64,000 bases of DNA from Stereum hirsutum FP-91666 SS1 (lineage: Eukaryota > Basidiomycota > Agaricomycetes > Russulales > Stereaceae). Position numbers and translations under genes: made by a program. The stretch lies in assembly GCF_000264905.1 (NCBI RefSeq), contig NW_006763151.1, forward strand, positions 369,643 to 433,642, written 5' to 3'. This document shows positions 33,296 to 44,644 of this stretch, in pieces (position 1 is the first letter of the stretch; each line of letters starts with the position of its first letter). A model generated the notes under the pieces. The model worked only from the letters and a program-made list of their open reading frames with translations. It made no database searches and had not been told where the DNA came from.

Positions 33296-34384
33296 TCAGC
33301 CTAAAAAATCGAAGGCTGCACCCTCCGACGACGACGACGTTGCCCGCGACTTGCAGCGAAGAGGGCAGTGTGCCCCACCAACGACCCAACGTAAACCATG
33401 CGCCCAAAGATTGCCATTCTCACGCAGAAATTTGACGCGAGGGGTGAAAAGGTCCACCCGGGTCAGCGGGACGACGAGACACCCCGAGTCGCCGACGAAA
33501 CGTGACTTGTGCGGGCATAAGAAGCACGACGGGTTCTCCCCGGCGTACTTCTTGGCGTTGGTAGCCCACGTCCAATGATCCCACCCCCGCTTGTCGTACC
33601 TCTCCCAGAGTAGATTAGTCTCCTTCCCGTGGCGGGCGTTGGGGTTGAGAATGGCGTTATCGAAAAGAGTGAGGCTGGGGTACGCGCAGCAGAGATATTG
33701 AGGGGTGATGAACTGGAACGAGAGAGTCGAGTAGAACTTGTTGAGTACCGAGGACGTAGATGAGCTCGTACAGAGCATGATGGTGATCTGCGCGTTGTCC
33801 GAATAGCGATAAAAGATGCGACGACTCTCGTACGCGTGAGCGAAGCGGTCGCCGAACATGGTGGACGGATGGAAAGGCACGACAGCCTCCACATATCCGT
33901 TGGCCTTGATAAAGTCGGTAAACTTGCCCGCCTTGTGTGCTCCAACAAGAACGAAGTCGAGATTTTGTGGCTCCCAGTGTGATGCGCCACTGATTAAGGA
34001 CGCCACGAAAGACCCGCAAGCCACCACATCGCAATATAGCATGACCGCCTCCAACCCATCGACGTCTGATATGAACGCGCGGTACCTGGACCTGACGTTG
34101 GCCGGAAGTTGGCGGTAGACCAGCTCCCTAAAGTCCCGACACGTCCTACTGAGGTCGAGCATGGTACGGAGAGGGAGTTCATCGATGACGCGAGTCCATA
34201 GCTCGATTGGAATGATAGAGGGTATCCGCGTAATTGTACGTGCCCTAATAAACCGTTGAGAACAAATATAATCACGGAAGAGGAGAGTGGCATACGGAGA
34301 AACGTCGACGACGGCTTTCATTTCTTTAGGATGACCCCGGAGAACAAAATCCGGCGCTGATTCCGGCACCGCTACAGTGCTCAT
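33296..34384 (-). CDS. F-box-like/nucleotidyltransferase-like family member F, beside the Helitron gene
   Basis: One coding exon of 362 codons from the ATG at 34384 (MSTVAVPESAPDF). A 5'-UTR intron is likely at 34386-34443 (GTGAGC...GCTAAC...TTCTAG, directly before the ATG). It has the clearest F-box of the family: IPSIIPIELWTRVIDELPLR, then LDLSRTCRDFRELV. The core is VACGSFVASLI...QNLDFVLVG, with Asn in place of the first Asp. The third acidic strand is absent (QITIMLCTSSS). The box FITPQYLCCAYPSLTLFDNA is kept. The C-terminus is serine-rich. Its upstream exon begins about 70 bp after the Helitron helicase stop on the same strand, le aving little room for a promoter of its own. Confidence 0.78.
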   Translation of the reverse strand: MSTVAVPESAPDFVLRGHPKEMKAVVDVSPYATLLFRDYICSQRFIRARTITRIPSIIPIELWTRVIDELPLRTMLDLSRTCRDFRELVYRQLPANVRSRYRAFISDVDGLEAVMLYCDVVACGSFVASLISGASHWEPQNLDFVLVGAHKAGKFTDFIKANGYVEAVVPFHPSTMFGDRFAHAYESRRIFYRYSDNAQITIMLCTSSSTSSVLNKFYSTLSFQFITPQYLCCAYPSLTLFDNAILNPNARHGKETNLLWERYDKRGWDHWTWATNAKKYAGENPSCFLCPHKSRFVGDSGCLVVPLTRVDLFTPRVKFLRENGNLWAHGLRWVVGGAHCPLRCKSRATSSSSEGAAFDFLG

Positions 34385-34511
34385 ACTAGAAAACAAAAAA
34401 AAAGTTAGCAAAAGGAAGAGAAAAGAGGAATGGGTGCGCTCACCGAGAGAATCCGAAGAGAAAGTGAAATCAAAAGGAGGACGAGGTGACGGCGATCGTG
34501 TAAACGAGATT

Positions 34512-37500
34512 TTATGGTCTTCCGCGCAGGGTAGACGTAGAGAGACGATCTATCCTCGCAAGTTCATCGCGTAGTTCGTGACTGATAGATTGAGATATTC
34601 GTTCCTGGGGGAACCACCTGAGAATAGCTAGACCCTCTAGCGTCTTGACGCGCGAGAGCATGACATAAAGACTCTGACAGCTCTTGCTGCTGGCGACATC
34701 TGCCATGACTGTGTCCAGTGAACGCCCTTGACCCTTGTAATCCGTATATGCGTAGGCTGGAATTAACGGTACCTGTTCACGAGAGACAGTATGCGTAGAC
34801 TTGTCAGTAGCAATATACGTATATGATTTCCGGGATGGAAATACCGGTACAACATCTTGAGGGAGACCTTCCAGTTTAATGTTGGAGCCTGGAACATGAA
34901 CATAGACGCATCGCGCGACACGTTGTCCGCCTACAACACGATACTTGATGTGAGTGACTGTACCCTCGGCGCCGTTAACAGACTTGTGAGACATGTCCAG
35001 ATTCTCCGTGATCATAACTCTCATACCCTCGAACAGCGGTATCACCCCAAGATGGTCTTTAGTCGTACTAGAGTTAACTCTAAGCAAGTCGAGAGCAAAT
35101 TGCCCACTGGCGGGCTGGCCACCGACCCGATCCTGTGCGACATAATATCGCAAGATGCGCCCTGCCTGCCTCGCCTTTGTTGCGGCAACTCTACGATTTA
35201 TGGCATCGCGCTCACGTTTGTTGACGACGATGATGGGGCAGTCCCGAAAGCGAGAAAGTGACGAAAGACCTTCGGGTGAACGTGCAGCTTGGGCCGTGAG
35301 AAGACTAAGCTGTCGATTGAGCAGGTGCTCGTAATCCGACGTCTCCGACCTACGAGTTTTAGTGGTGGCCTGCCCAACACGGACCCTGGAAACTATACCT
35401 GCATATACGGGATCTGCAGCCTGGCGATAGTTTCGAGTGAGCTTGACAACCTTTCGGATCTGTCTCCACAGACTGAGACCGTGCAGAGCCTCTTGCCCGT
35501 CCTCTGTCTGTGCTTCATTCGGATCCAGACCCCAGATAAGGTCTCGAGAGTACAGAGACTTCTGTTTGACAGGCTTGAGTTGTCCGAAATCGCCCAGCGC
35601 TATGAAGTTAACACCCCCAAAAGGAGCCTCGCTGGTGTGTCCAGAGGGGCGAGCACTAGCAAGGCGACGTGAGACCTGACCCAAGAATCGAGCACCAATC
35701 ATCGAGATCTCGTCAACAATAAGATAATCCACGCCCGTCCAGAGTTCAGTGAGCACCGATAGATCGTTCTGGTACTTCGACTTTGGCAAGTAGCTTAGAG
35801 CGTGTACTGTATGTCCGCCTATAAGTATAGCGGCGATGCCAGTTGGTGCGCCCAGCAGTATGCGAGCACGCAAACCCAAGCGAACAAAAAGCTCTACAAT
35901 TGCCCGAACCACGTGGCTCTTTCCCGTACCGGCCTCGCCCGCGATGTACATCATCAATTGTTCTGGATCACTCTCCATCACGTGGCGACCGACGAGCTCA
36001 AACGCTGTCCTCTGTTCTAAATTGTCTGCGATACCCATATCTGTGGCGATTTTCTCTATGATAGCCATGGCAGGAGACGAGTCTTCGAAATTCAAATCTT
36101 CCCACCCAGGGAAGTTCTTCCAAATCTCATCTCTGACGACTTGATCCACATAAGTGATGGGTGGCGCGTGGCCAGGACAAGGCCGATGCGGGAAATGTGG
36201 CTCGGTACGTTTCCGTTTTTTTGAGGTTGTTGGACGGCGCAACTTCCGAAACTTTTCCATTTCTATGCGTTGATCTTCGACCAGATCCTCGGGATATAAC
36301 CCGTCGTCTACACTGGATGGATTATTGAGTGGTCCCTGCACAGGGGAGGTTGGATTGTCTATGACACCCGCGTTCTCGAGAGCATCGAGCAGAAAATCCA
36401 AATGTCCGGCATTTCGTTCCTCAGTGGCTTGTTTCTTTGCCTCTCCGTCCGAACGAGTCGAATCATCAGTAGGACCAAAGACGATCGCCTGATCAAGACG
36501 AGGGTCATTGTGCAGGGCTTCCTGCCACTCTCCACCTTCTCCACCGTCTCCTAGAAGAGCACGAGGATCTTCATCGTCGAAAAATGCACGCACTCGACCC
36601 ATCTTACGCTCTTCGGCGTAGGAATCTCGAGCATCTTTACACTCGTGCTCGAGATGAATGTTCTGTATCACAAATTGTATATGAGGTGGGAACGCGTATT
36701 GCGCGTACGCAGATGACCATGATTGCCCCGGATCACGAAGGTCGGTCTCTGTACGCCATGGCTTAAACAGAATGAGTAGAGCACGACAGCTACGTTCACG
36801 CTCCTCAGGGGAGCGATCTTGTCTGGGGACAGTGGGTCCAATGAGGACCGGCAGAAATCGCGAACGAGATCGTAGATGGCACGCATGGGTGTGAAACAAT
36901 GGATGTGTCTCGTTCAAGAACCTCATAGGACTTGATAGTGTGATTTTGCTACTCTCCCTTTTCCTGCTTCGATAGTCAACGGTATCACCAGCCTGTACCG
37001 CTTCACGCGCGTTCTTAGCGTCTACAGAGCGGATAGTCTCCTTCTCCACCAGCGAAATATAATCCCAGACACACAGCTTCTCAAAATGTTCTGCATTGCT
37101 GCGAAGAGTATAATCGTCCAACAGTCCGGATTTTGCCACGCCGTAACGAGACAGTGTCATCAACCGTTTCGAATTGTCTGAGTTTGTATGTTCTCCGTCG
37201 TCATCCTCTGGCTCTTCCTCGTCCAGGTCATCGATCGGCTCAGGTAAATGGCTCTCGAGTTCGATCCTTTCAGCATCGACATCAAAGTCATCTACTCTGT
37301 CGTCCTGTGCATCTCGCCGGATGCCATCAATAGTCGTTGGCGACTCTCGGCGATCAGGGTGAGATATATATTTATCTAATTCGACCCAGTACAGCACACG
37401 GAAGTCGTGGCTCTTATAGCAGTCACCGGCCCCGACAAGGTAGCTCATCACTTGTTGATGAGACAATTCTTGTCTTCCCATCATAGAGTTCACGATCTTG

Positions 37501-40500
37501 GTCAATAGACTCCGCTTGATCTCGAGCTCTGGAGCATCGGGGCGATGAATAAACTTTGCATCGTTCTGCTTGACAGCCCACGACAGAGCTTGTAACGCTA
37601 AATACAAGGGCAGCCCTGGCTTCGTGATATAGTCTGTCACATAAAAAGCGAATGCCTTGGCGGCAACCCCGGACCCGATGTATTTGATGTCCATGTTACA
37701 CCGTTGTAAGAAAATGACGACGTCGTTATAACTGTTAATCCATGGGTGAAGTCGACGCAACAGTATTTCTTGCGTATCTGGGTGAAGCTCTGTAAATGAT
37801 CGAGTATACCCATTCATACGCATTCGGCAAGTCCGACTGTTACGAGGCTCGCCCTTCTTTAAATACTTCCAGCACGTTTCCCTGTGTTCGTGCCAGTTGC
37901 ACGCTATAGCACTTTCCGCTACAAATTGTTGAAAATTGAGCCTGAAAACCTCAAGCTCCTCGGGCTTCATATCTGCGGGCACTGGGGGCGAGCCTAACGT
38001 ACGTGGATCATTTGGTATATCGGGTGGGTCGAATTCAGGGTGAGGACCATTAGCCAGCATAGGCTGCATCCCTGGCAACTCACACTTGATGATAGATTCA
38101 AGCCAGCCGAACATGGCCTGTTGGAATGCTGGGTCTACAGCCAAACGGTCTCTGAGGCTTTGCGGGTTCGGATTGCCACGTATCCAAATGAGCATATGGC
38201 AATGAAGAGTACCACGGCCTTGTGCCTCGACAGTACCAAAATGAGCAAAACAGTCACCGAATAGACCACCTCCGGGTCGATTCGCTCGAAGGATGTAATC
38301 ACGAAAGGCGGTGATGACCAAGTCAAAAAATTTTGCAGCGGCATCAGGGTTGTCCGCGACGACTTTGGCGCGCTCGAATGCCGTCATTCGACCGATTATT
38401 TCTGGGTTGATACCCGCTAAAACCTGCATGAGGGGAGAATGTATATCTGCAGGATTCAAAGTCATGAACAGCGCTGGGCAACCACACGACTTGAACATCG
38501 ATCTAATATGGTTCCGCATTGCCATTTTACGACCATTGGATCCCTTGAGGTCCTTTGCAGCCACAGACAACTTGTCAATGAGGCGTGCCATGCGCTTCTC
38601 TCGGCGTGTCGATGGCATCTGCTTCTCGTCCGCCTCCCACTTGGCGGTCATTTCGCTGAGAACATCTACATTCTCAGCGACCTCGTCGACGAGTTTCAAT
38701 AAATGCTTCTCCTCCGCCCGGAATTGTAGGCTTGTGGATACGTCAAGCTTTTGTATCGCGTTCCAACAGACATAAGGGAACGCAGCATCGCGCTTGAAAG
38801 GAGATGCATACAACTCCAGTAGATTTTTTGTTTGGTGTTGCATACTAATATGCTGCGAAGAATGTCTGGCTGGATTATTGAATCCGCCGATGCCCCAGGG
38901 GTCCAAGTACGGGAAGACAAACGTGAGCATGCGGTGATCCCGATCGGGAAAGAGTCGATCTCCCGCACGGACGTTTAGGAATGATTGACCATCAAGACAC
39001 CACTTCAAAGCACGGGCTTTCATCTGCGAGTCCGTGATGGCACCCTGTGAAGCATTCGCGAAACCAGTAGTCTCTATAAATACTGCGTCAGGCGGAATAA
39101 TGAACGGGGCACTCCCAGGACGATCGTATCGAGAAGTCACGGCTTCGGTGGCGCCATCACCCAATGGCAAATGTTGTATGTCGAGAGTAGCTGGAACCCC
39201 GATATCGTCGCCGTCACAAAAGCCGGGACCGCTACAGATCGCCATCAGATTAGTTGCACTATAACTGACACCCAATCGTCTATAATGCTGGTTGTTCTCG
39301 ACCAAAAAGCGAATCATGATTTCAACCCGTCGCCGCGAGACTAGGCAAGGATTCATTTTCCTCACGGTCTCCATAGTGGGTACAGCGTTACGACCCACAA
39401 AGAGCACACACATGAGGTCACGGGCCTCCTCCAGAGAAGGTGGGATAACTCGACGAAGCGAACATATGTCCTGTGGGATGATCGCAACATTGCCTTGACA
39501 GTAACGCTGACGAGCGCCGCGCACTCCACCTTTGTCAGCTTTGTACGTACACGATATCGTAGTAGCACGGCAAGCCGAGACGAGCTGTCGCTCCATCATT
39601 GTAGAGGTTCGGAAAGCTTCAGCGACGTCGGCGGGGAGTGAATCCCACCCGTAATACTGGTGATTAGCCAAGGCATCGAGTGGCTGACTGCCTCGAGAGA
39701 GAGAAGACATACATTTATCACAGACAGACATGTCTTGAAGGCTCCACGGATCACCCAACGCAACAGGTTCCAAGAGTGCGCGATCATATAGCTCGAAGTC
39801 GTACAACGTCGGCCACGCACCGGGAGGAATTGTGTCGTTACGGAGGAGCGTAAGATCGAGATCCTCAGGGTGAACAGACTGAAGCTCAGAGGAGAATTTA
39901 CGTTGTCCGCAAACAGCACACGCGAACCACTCAAAGTTTGACAGATCCATATGTTGCTGATACTCCCGTATGATGTCGAGTTTGAACGCCTCATCCCGTA
40001 TCTCTGGGAAGGCAGGGTAAGGCTCATGATAGTCCCAAGTCGGAATATCGAGCAGAGGTTGATTGGGATTCACACGAAACGTGGAAACGTCGAATGTTGG
40101 CGGGGGGGCATCTACCAGAGCACCGGGATCGACACGAAAGGCACGTTGCCCGTGCCGCACAGGACGGACCTTGGACCGACAAGTTTTCAGACGGCTACAC
40201 AAGACATATTGGACCGAGCAATCCCCACTACATGTATGCCCAGAGAAGGCTTCCACTGACTCGGACTGTGTCATGGACTTTTTGACTCGAACATCGTGGA
40301 GCTGCGCTATGCGCTGAACATTCGCACGAGATAAGAACGTACATTGTGACAGAAATGAGTACACGTCACGAACGACCACCAGGATATGGTATTGGTTACG
40401 ACCTTTACGACCAGAAGAGACATCCAAAAATGTTCCACACGACACAAACGAATACCAAGAATTGAGAATGGAGGGATTGATTATAGGCGATGATACATGG

Positions 40501-40837
40501 GTACCTTCTTCGACGTGGTCGAGAGAGAATTCATGTTTGGAATCGAAGAATGGTGGGGAAACAGGAGGGGAGGGTGAAGACGAAGGCTCTGGTACTGGAG
40601 ATGACGCACCTCCTCGGAGCCGTTCAGCAAGAGAGATTGGGGTGGAGCTGCGTCCATCGCGCTCCGGACGCGAATCTGTTCGCTCCGGCATCGGAGACAC
40701 GGCAGGCATACCTGTTGAGGAGTACGTCAGTCGAAGTATCAAAATATTTAGCGGTTTCATTTGAACACACCACAAGACGAGCATATGGGATGACCGGCTG
40801 GTAGGTGCCCGTAGGCACAATCAGCGGTCTCATGCAT
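34512..40837 (-). mobile_element. Helitron Rep/helicase (RepHel) gene, apparently intact
   Basis: Exon 1 40837-40771 (MHETADCAYGHLPAG, with a C/H cluster ending CSSC) splices over a GTGTGT/CAACAG intron to one exon, 40711-34512, giving about 2088 codons without a stop. Counting from the first residue: a CxxC motif FACAVCGQRKF (about 285-295); the Helitron Rep HUH motif GTLHCHMLIW (about 855-864); two catalytic-type tyrosines in AFYVTDYITKP (about 1045-1055); and a PIF1-like SF1B helicase with Walker A GEAGTGKSHV (about 1615), Walker B LIVDEISMIGA (about 1685), GDFGQLKPV and LYVMLSRVKTLEGLAIL. Known role: rolling-circle transposition by single-strand nicking and unwinding. I could not find the element's 5'-TC or 3'-CTRR hairpin ends. 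Full length and intact motifs suggest recent activity. Confidence 0.92.
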
Positions 40838-41956
40838 GATAGTTGTTACATCACGAGAGAGAGTGGGCAAGATGGTATCTGACAACAACGACGACAAAAA
40901 ACACTGAGTTGGATTAATTGGCCGCAGTAACATCCTTGACTCACAGTTAACGCATCCAAGACCACAGATCCAACGAGACAGAGAGCTTTGCATGGCGCAA
41001 GAGTGATTCGGTGAGAGAATCGGAACGCGAAGGCGAGATAAGAGGGCAAGAGGGAGTGGAGACCTTCGCCCGAATAAATAAGAATGTGCAAAAGGGCATA
41101 GGGTATGACGTCACTAACGCTGCGTCATGCCATCACAAGTTCGAGATCGAGGCAGAATGGCACGTGAGTCGAAAGTCTGGATCAAGGCAGAAAGTCACAC
41201 GAGCAAACGAGCAGGAAATTTCCCTATTTGGAAGGTGAAGTGCTTTTCCGTCTCCAGGCAAAACCTGGTTCCTAAGGACCAGGTATTCTTTGTTACGCCG
41301 CTATGGCCCTCCAAATCATACGTTGCGCCTCAGCGCGAGCAGGGCGTTCATGGGTGGCAAAGTCGAGTGCCACGACTGTATCGCCCATTATCACCGCGAA
41401 TGTCGGGACAAAGCAACGTATCCACCTAGTCGCTCATCGGTCGTCCAGAGCGTAATCTCCGGTGTGCGTATCTTAAGCTCCATAAGACATCGCCAGTTTC
41501 GAAGTACTTGTCCCAGATCTGTTAGTGCCCGAAGAGCTTCCGGTGAATGCAAGGCATAACAGCCGATACGTTACAATTCCGGAGAGCGACTACCATCCTG
41601 GGCCCGGAGTTTATCGAGACCAATAGCATTTCGTCAACCTTTCACGAGAACGAAACGAAAAAGATTTGAACAACACAACAAAGCACGTTCTGCTATGACA
41701 CCGTATATATATAGTCAAGGAGAATCGAAGGTGACGTTAAGGTGGCTATTGTTACAAATGGGGACGTCAGGCGCAAAACGCAGCCCGTTATTCCAGAACA
41801 TGTAGTGTCGCTTACTCGAAACGCGGAGTAGGGACCATGGATACAACGAATGGGATAAAGTAAGCAGCAAGTAGGAAAGAAGAGATGAGGATAAGTATAA
41901 CGAAAGAAGGTCCTTGAGAGAAAATCGGAGTAGGTATATATCGATATGTATAAGCA
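40838..41956. other. Upstream flank of the Helitron gene and 3' flank of the P450 gene
   Basis: No supported gene. The left Helitron terminus (5'-TC on the minus strand) should lie here, but has no diagnostic sequence by eye. TATATATA at about 41704-41712 is isolated. Confidence 0.4.
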
Positions 41957-44560
41957 TCAAGCTGCTAAGCTCGCGTTAGTTTCGTGAATGAGGTCCGCAG
42001 CCTTCAGAGAACGTGGCTTGATAGCGCAGTGAAATGGCTTCGGATGCCTGGAGGATGGTGATCAGTGTGTTGAAGGGCGGCCTCTCCGAGAACCAGGGAC
42101 AGCAAAGACCCACCTAACAAAAGAGCCCGCGAAGGCGGCGGGAGGGGTAATCTCTTTTCCATTCGCATCTCGCGCTTTCTCGACGTTGAACGTCGCCAGT
42201 GTCGAGGCGATAATAAGCCAGATGTTCCCGTCACCGAACCACCGCCCTGGACAGGCTCTGAAACGGTAAAACATGTGTCCGATGAGAACGCAAGAACAAA
42301 AAAAAAGCGGAAGAAGTACAAGACTCGCCTCCTACCGAACCCAAAGATCATGTTGGGATCCATGAGATCGGCGGTTTCCTCGTCAAGATTGAGGTATCGC
42401 TCGGGGCAAAAATCGTGTGGCTGCGTGAAGAGAGTCGGGTCTCGGGAGAGGGCCCTGAAGAATCATTTGAGCGCTTGTCCGTACAGCAGCAGAAACGACG
42501 GGCGTCCTACCAGATGTTGGCCAACACGATGGTCCCTGCGGGGATGTCGTATCCACGGTACACGTCGTCCTTCATCGAGCGGTGAGGTAGGCCTAGATAG
42601 AGCCATTGGTCAGTCGGAACCGAGATGTGTGAAGGGGTGAGGATGGAGATGTACCTAACGGTACTGGAGCGCTCCAGCTAAGCAGAAAATATGTCAGCGA
42701 ACAAGCGCCATAACTCACGAGTGTTCCGTTACACACCGGTACATTTCTTTGATGATGCAGTCCAGGAAAGACAGGGATGGGCGATCCTCAAAGTCCGGAA
42801 GACGGTCAGAGCCTATGACAGAGTCGAGTTCCGCTTGTGCCTTCGCGAAAGGTTCGGGGTATAAAGTCCAAGCTAAAAAGAACGCGGCCAGAATGGCTGT
42901 CGTCTGTTATGCCAGAGCACGTCAGAGTTTCTCCGGGAAAACGCAAAGATGGCTGCCCACCGTGTCCGTTGCGGCTGAGATAGTGAGCGGAGTTGTACCG
43001 TTTATAAGTATCTTCAACCCACGAGAAGACAGGTTTGCTCCAACCTGCATATAGAACCCCAGCCGCAGACTTAATATCGCCCTCTTCCTTCATGCCACAC
43101 TTGCCAGCTGACTGATATTCGACTAGGAGTGAAGAGGTGAACGACGGTATGGCGGTTCCTGAGACCTACAAAGACAAATAAGCTTCGGTGTTCAAACATT
43201 CAGAGAGTTCGTACCATGCTCTGCTTGACCATCTGGAACGGTCGATCCATCAACCGCTCAACTTTGGCCCGCGTTTGGAGGGCATGGCGCTTGAAACCTG
43301 CACATATGATGACGACTAAGTGTTTCACGTCTCGATGAGGATGTGTGAAGGTCACTCACCTGCTCCCGGCATCCATGTCGGAATATGCCTCACTATGACG
43401 AAGATAATCAGCATCCAGTCAGCGGTAAAGCGTCCGAAGTCGACGTGGAACGGAAAAACGCACATGCCGGCTGGTGACGAGCAAGAGTCAGCATCAAGTC
43501 AGCAGGCAGAGATAACCTCAACAGAGAGCGGGAAATACATACAAAGAAGTCCACGAGCATGGCGCCGGGACCACCTGCTCTGACGTTCAGAACTGCGAAG
43601 GATGAGAAGACGGGCATAGAACTTTACAGACCTGAGGCGACAGTCGCCGTGGTGGCATCCTCCGCTAATCTCACATATAGATCATCGTTCGAAGTCACCG
43701 TGTGTCCATACGCTATCTTCATGATACTACCGGCGGTGAACTGAGGAGGAAGAAACTCAGGGAGTGCGCCGATAGCGAATGCGAATATTGCCTACCCTTT
43801 TGGAAAGTCAGCATTACATCACGGAATCATGGTCATATTCGCTATCATCCCGATGCAGCTCAAGACGTACCTCTTGATCTCGCGTTCGAAAGCTTCTGGT
43901 TTGTTCAGAATTCCGAGGAGAAAAGTGCAGGTTTCTTTGCGCTGTAAAGGACGCAAAGCGACGACGGCCTGGGAATTGAAGTGATCTTGGACTATTCGGC
44001 GCTGTTTCCGAAACTGGTCACCGTATGGCAAATTTGTCCTAGAGCATCGAGGTTAGGAAGTCAAGGGAGGGAAGAAGAAAAAGAAAAAAGATAGAAAAAC
44101 TTACAATACTGTGTCCCAGCCCATTCTTCGTAATACTTCCGTCAGCATGACTACAATGTGCTAGGCTGTTGGAGACCCGAGACATACAGTTCAGCTATCA
44201 AGACAAGTCTTGGTCTGCAGGAGTAGTTTCCGCTCCGCTTCTCCATGAGATCACGAACGGCAGTCAAAGAATTTAGCACGATCATCGACCGGTTGATGAC
44301 AGGAATGTGGATGATATCGCCTATGTAGTTGCAGAGCGTGAAGTCAAGATTATCGGTGAGAGCTAGGGAATGCACGTACCGTATGTGCGCCCCCATCTCA
44401 TGAACAATTCTTGCGCCTCTTCACGAGCCGCTGCAATCTTGAGAAGAGCAAAATAGGGGCCCGGAGGATACCGGACTCGACGAGAGATGGACCATTGAGC
44501 AAGAGCTACGACACAGATTCCAAGTGAGAGCAGACCCAATATGTCCAACGATGGGGCCAT
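41957..44560 (-). CDS. Microsomal cytochrome P450 monooxygenase
   Basis: Start at 44560 (MAPSLDILGLLSLGICVVAL), an N-terminal membrane anchor followed by the proline hinge RRVRYPPGP. Many short exons follow. Visible landmarks: PYGDQFRKQRRIVQDHF (helix C region); the I-helix AATDTTTAILAAFFLAWTLY with its A[AG]xDT oxygen-activation site; DSVIGSDRLPDFEDRPSL, then IIKEMYRW with the ExxR-type helix K; and DDVYRGYDIPAGTIVLANIW. The heme loop FGFGRR, then CPGR with the cysteine ligand, is split by an intron near 42255-42330. The last exon ends ...IHETNASLAA at 41957-41959. The architecture matches the OrdA-like/CYP64-type group expanded in Agaricomycetes. It sits in the ER membrane and needs a P450 reductase; substrate unknown. 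CTATATAAG lies about 75 bp upstream. Confidence 0.9.
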
Positions 44561-44634
44561 GGAAAGGTCAACTGTGCTGTCGATGCGAGGTCAAAAGGTA
44601 GACAATGATCAGCTCAGGACGAATGAAGTTCGAA

Positions 44635-44644
44635 CCTATATAAG
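44635..44644 (-). promoter_or_regulatory. TATA-like element of the P450 gene
   Basis: CCTATATAAG (plus reading) about 75-80 bp upstream of the minus-strand ATG at 44560. Confidence 0.4.

Noticed and set aside
34385..34395. CTAG followed by T on the minus strand as a Helitron 3' terminus
   Set aside because: No GC-rich hairpin precedes it, and the context (GTGAGC, GCTAAC, TTCTAG) is better explained as a 5'-UTR intron of the adjacent gene.
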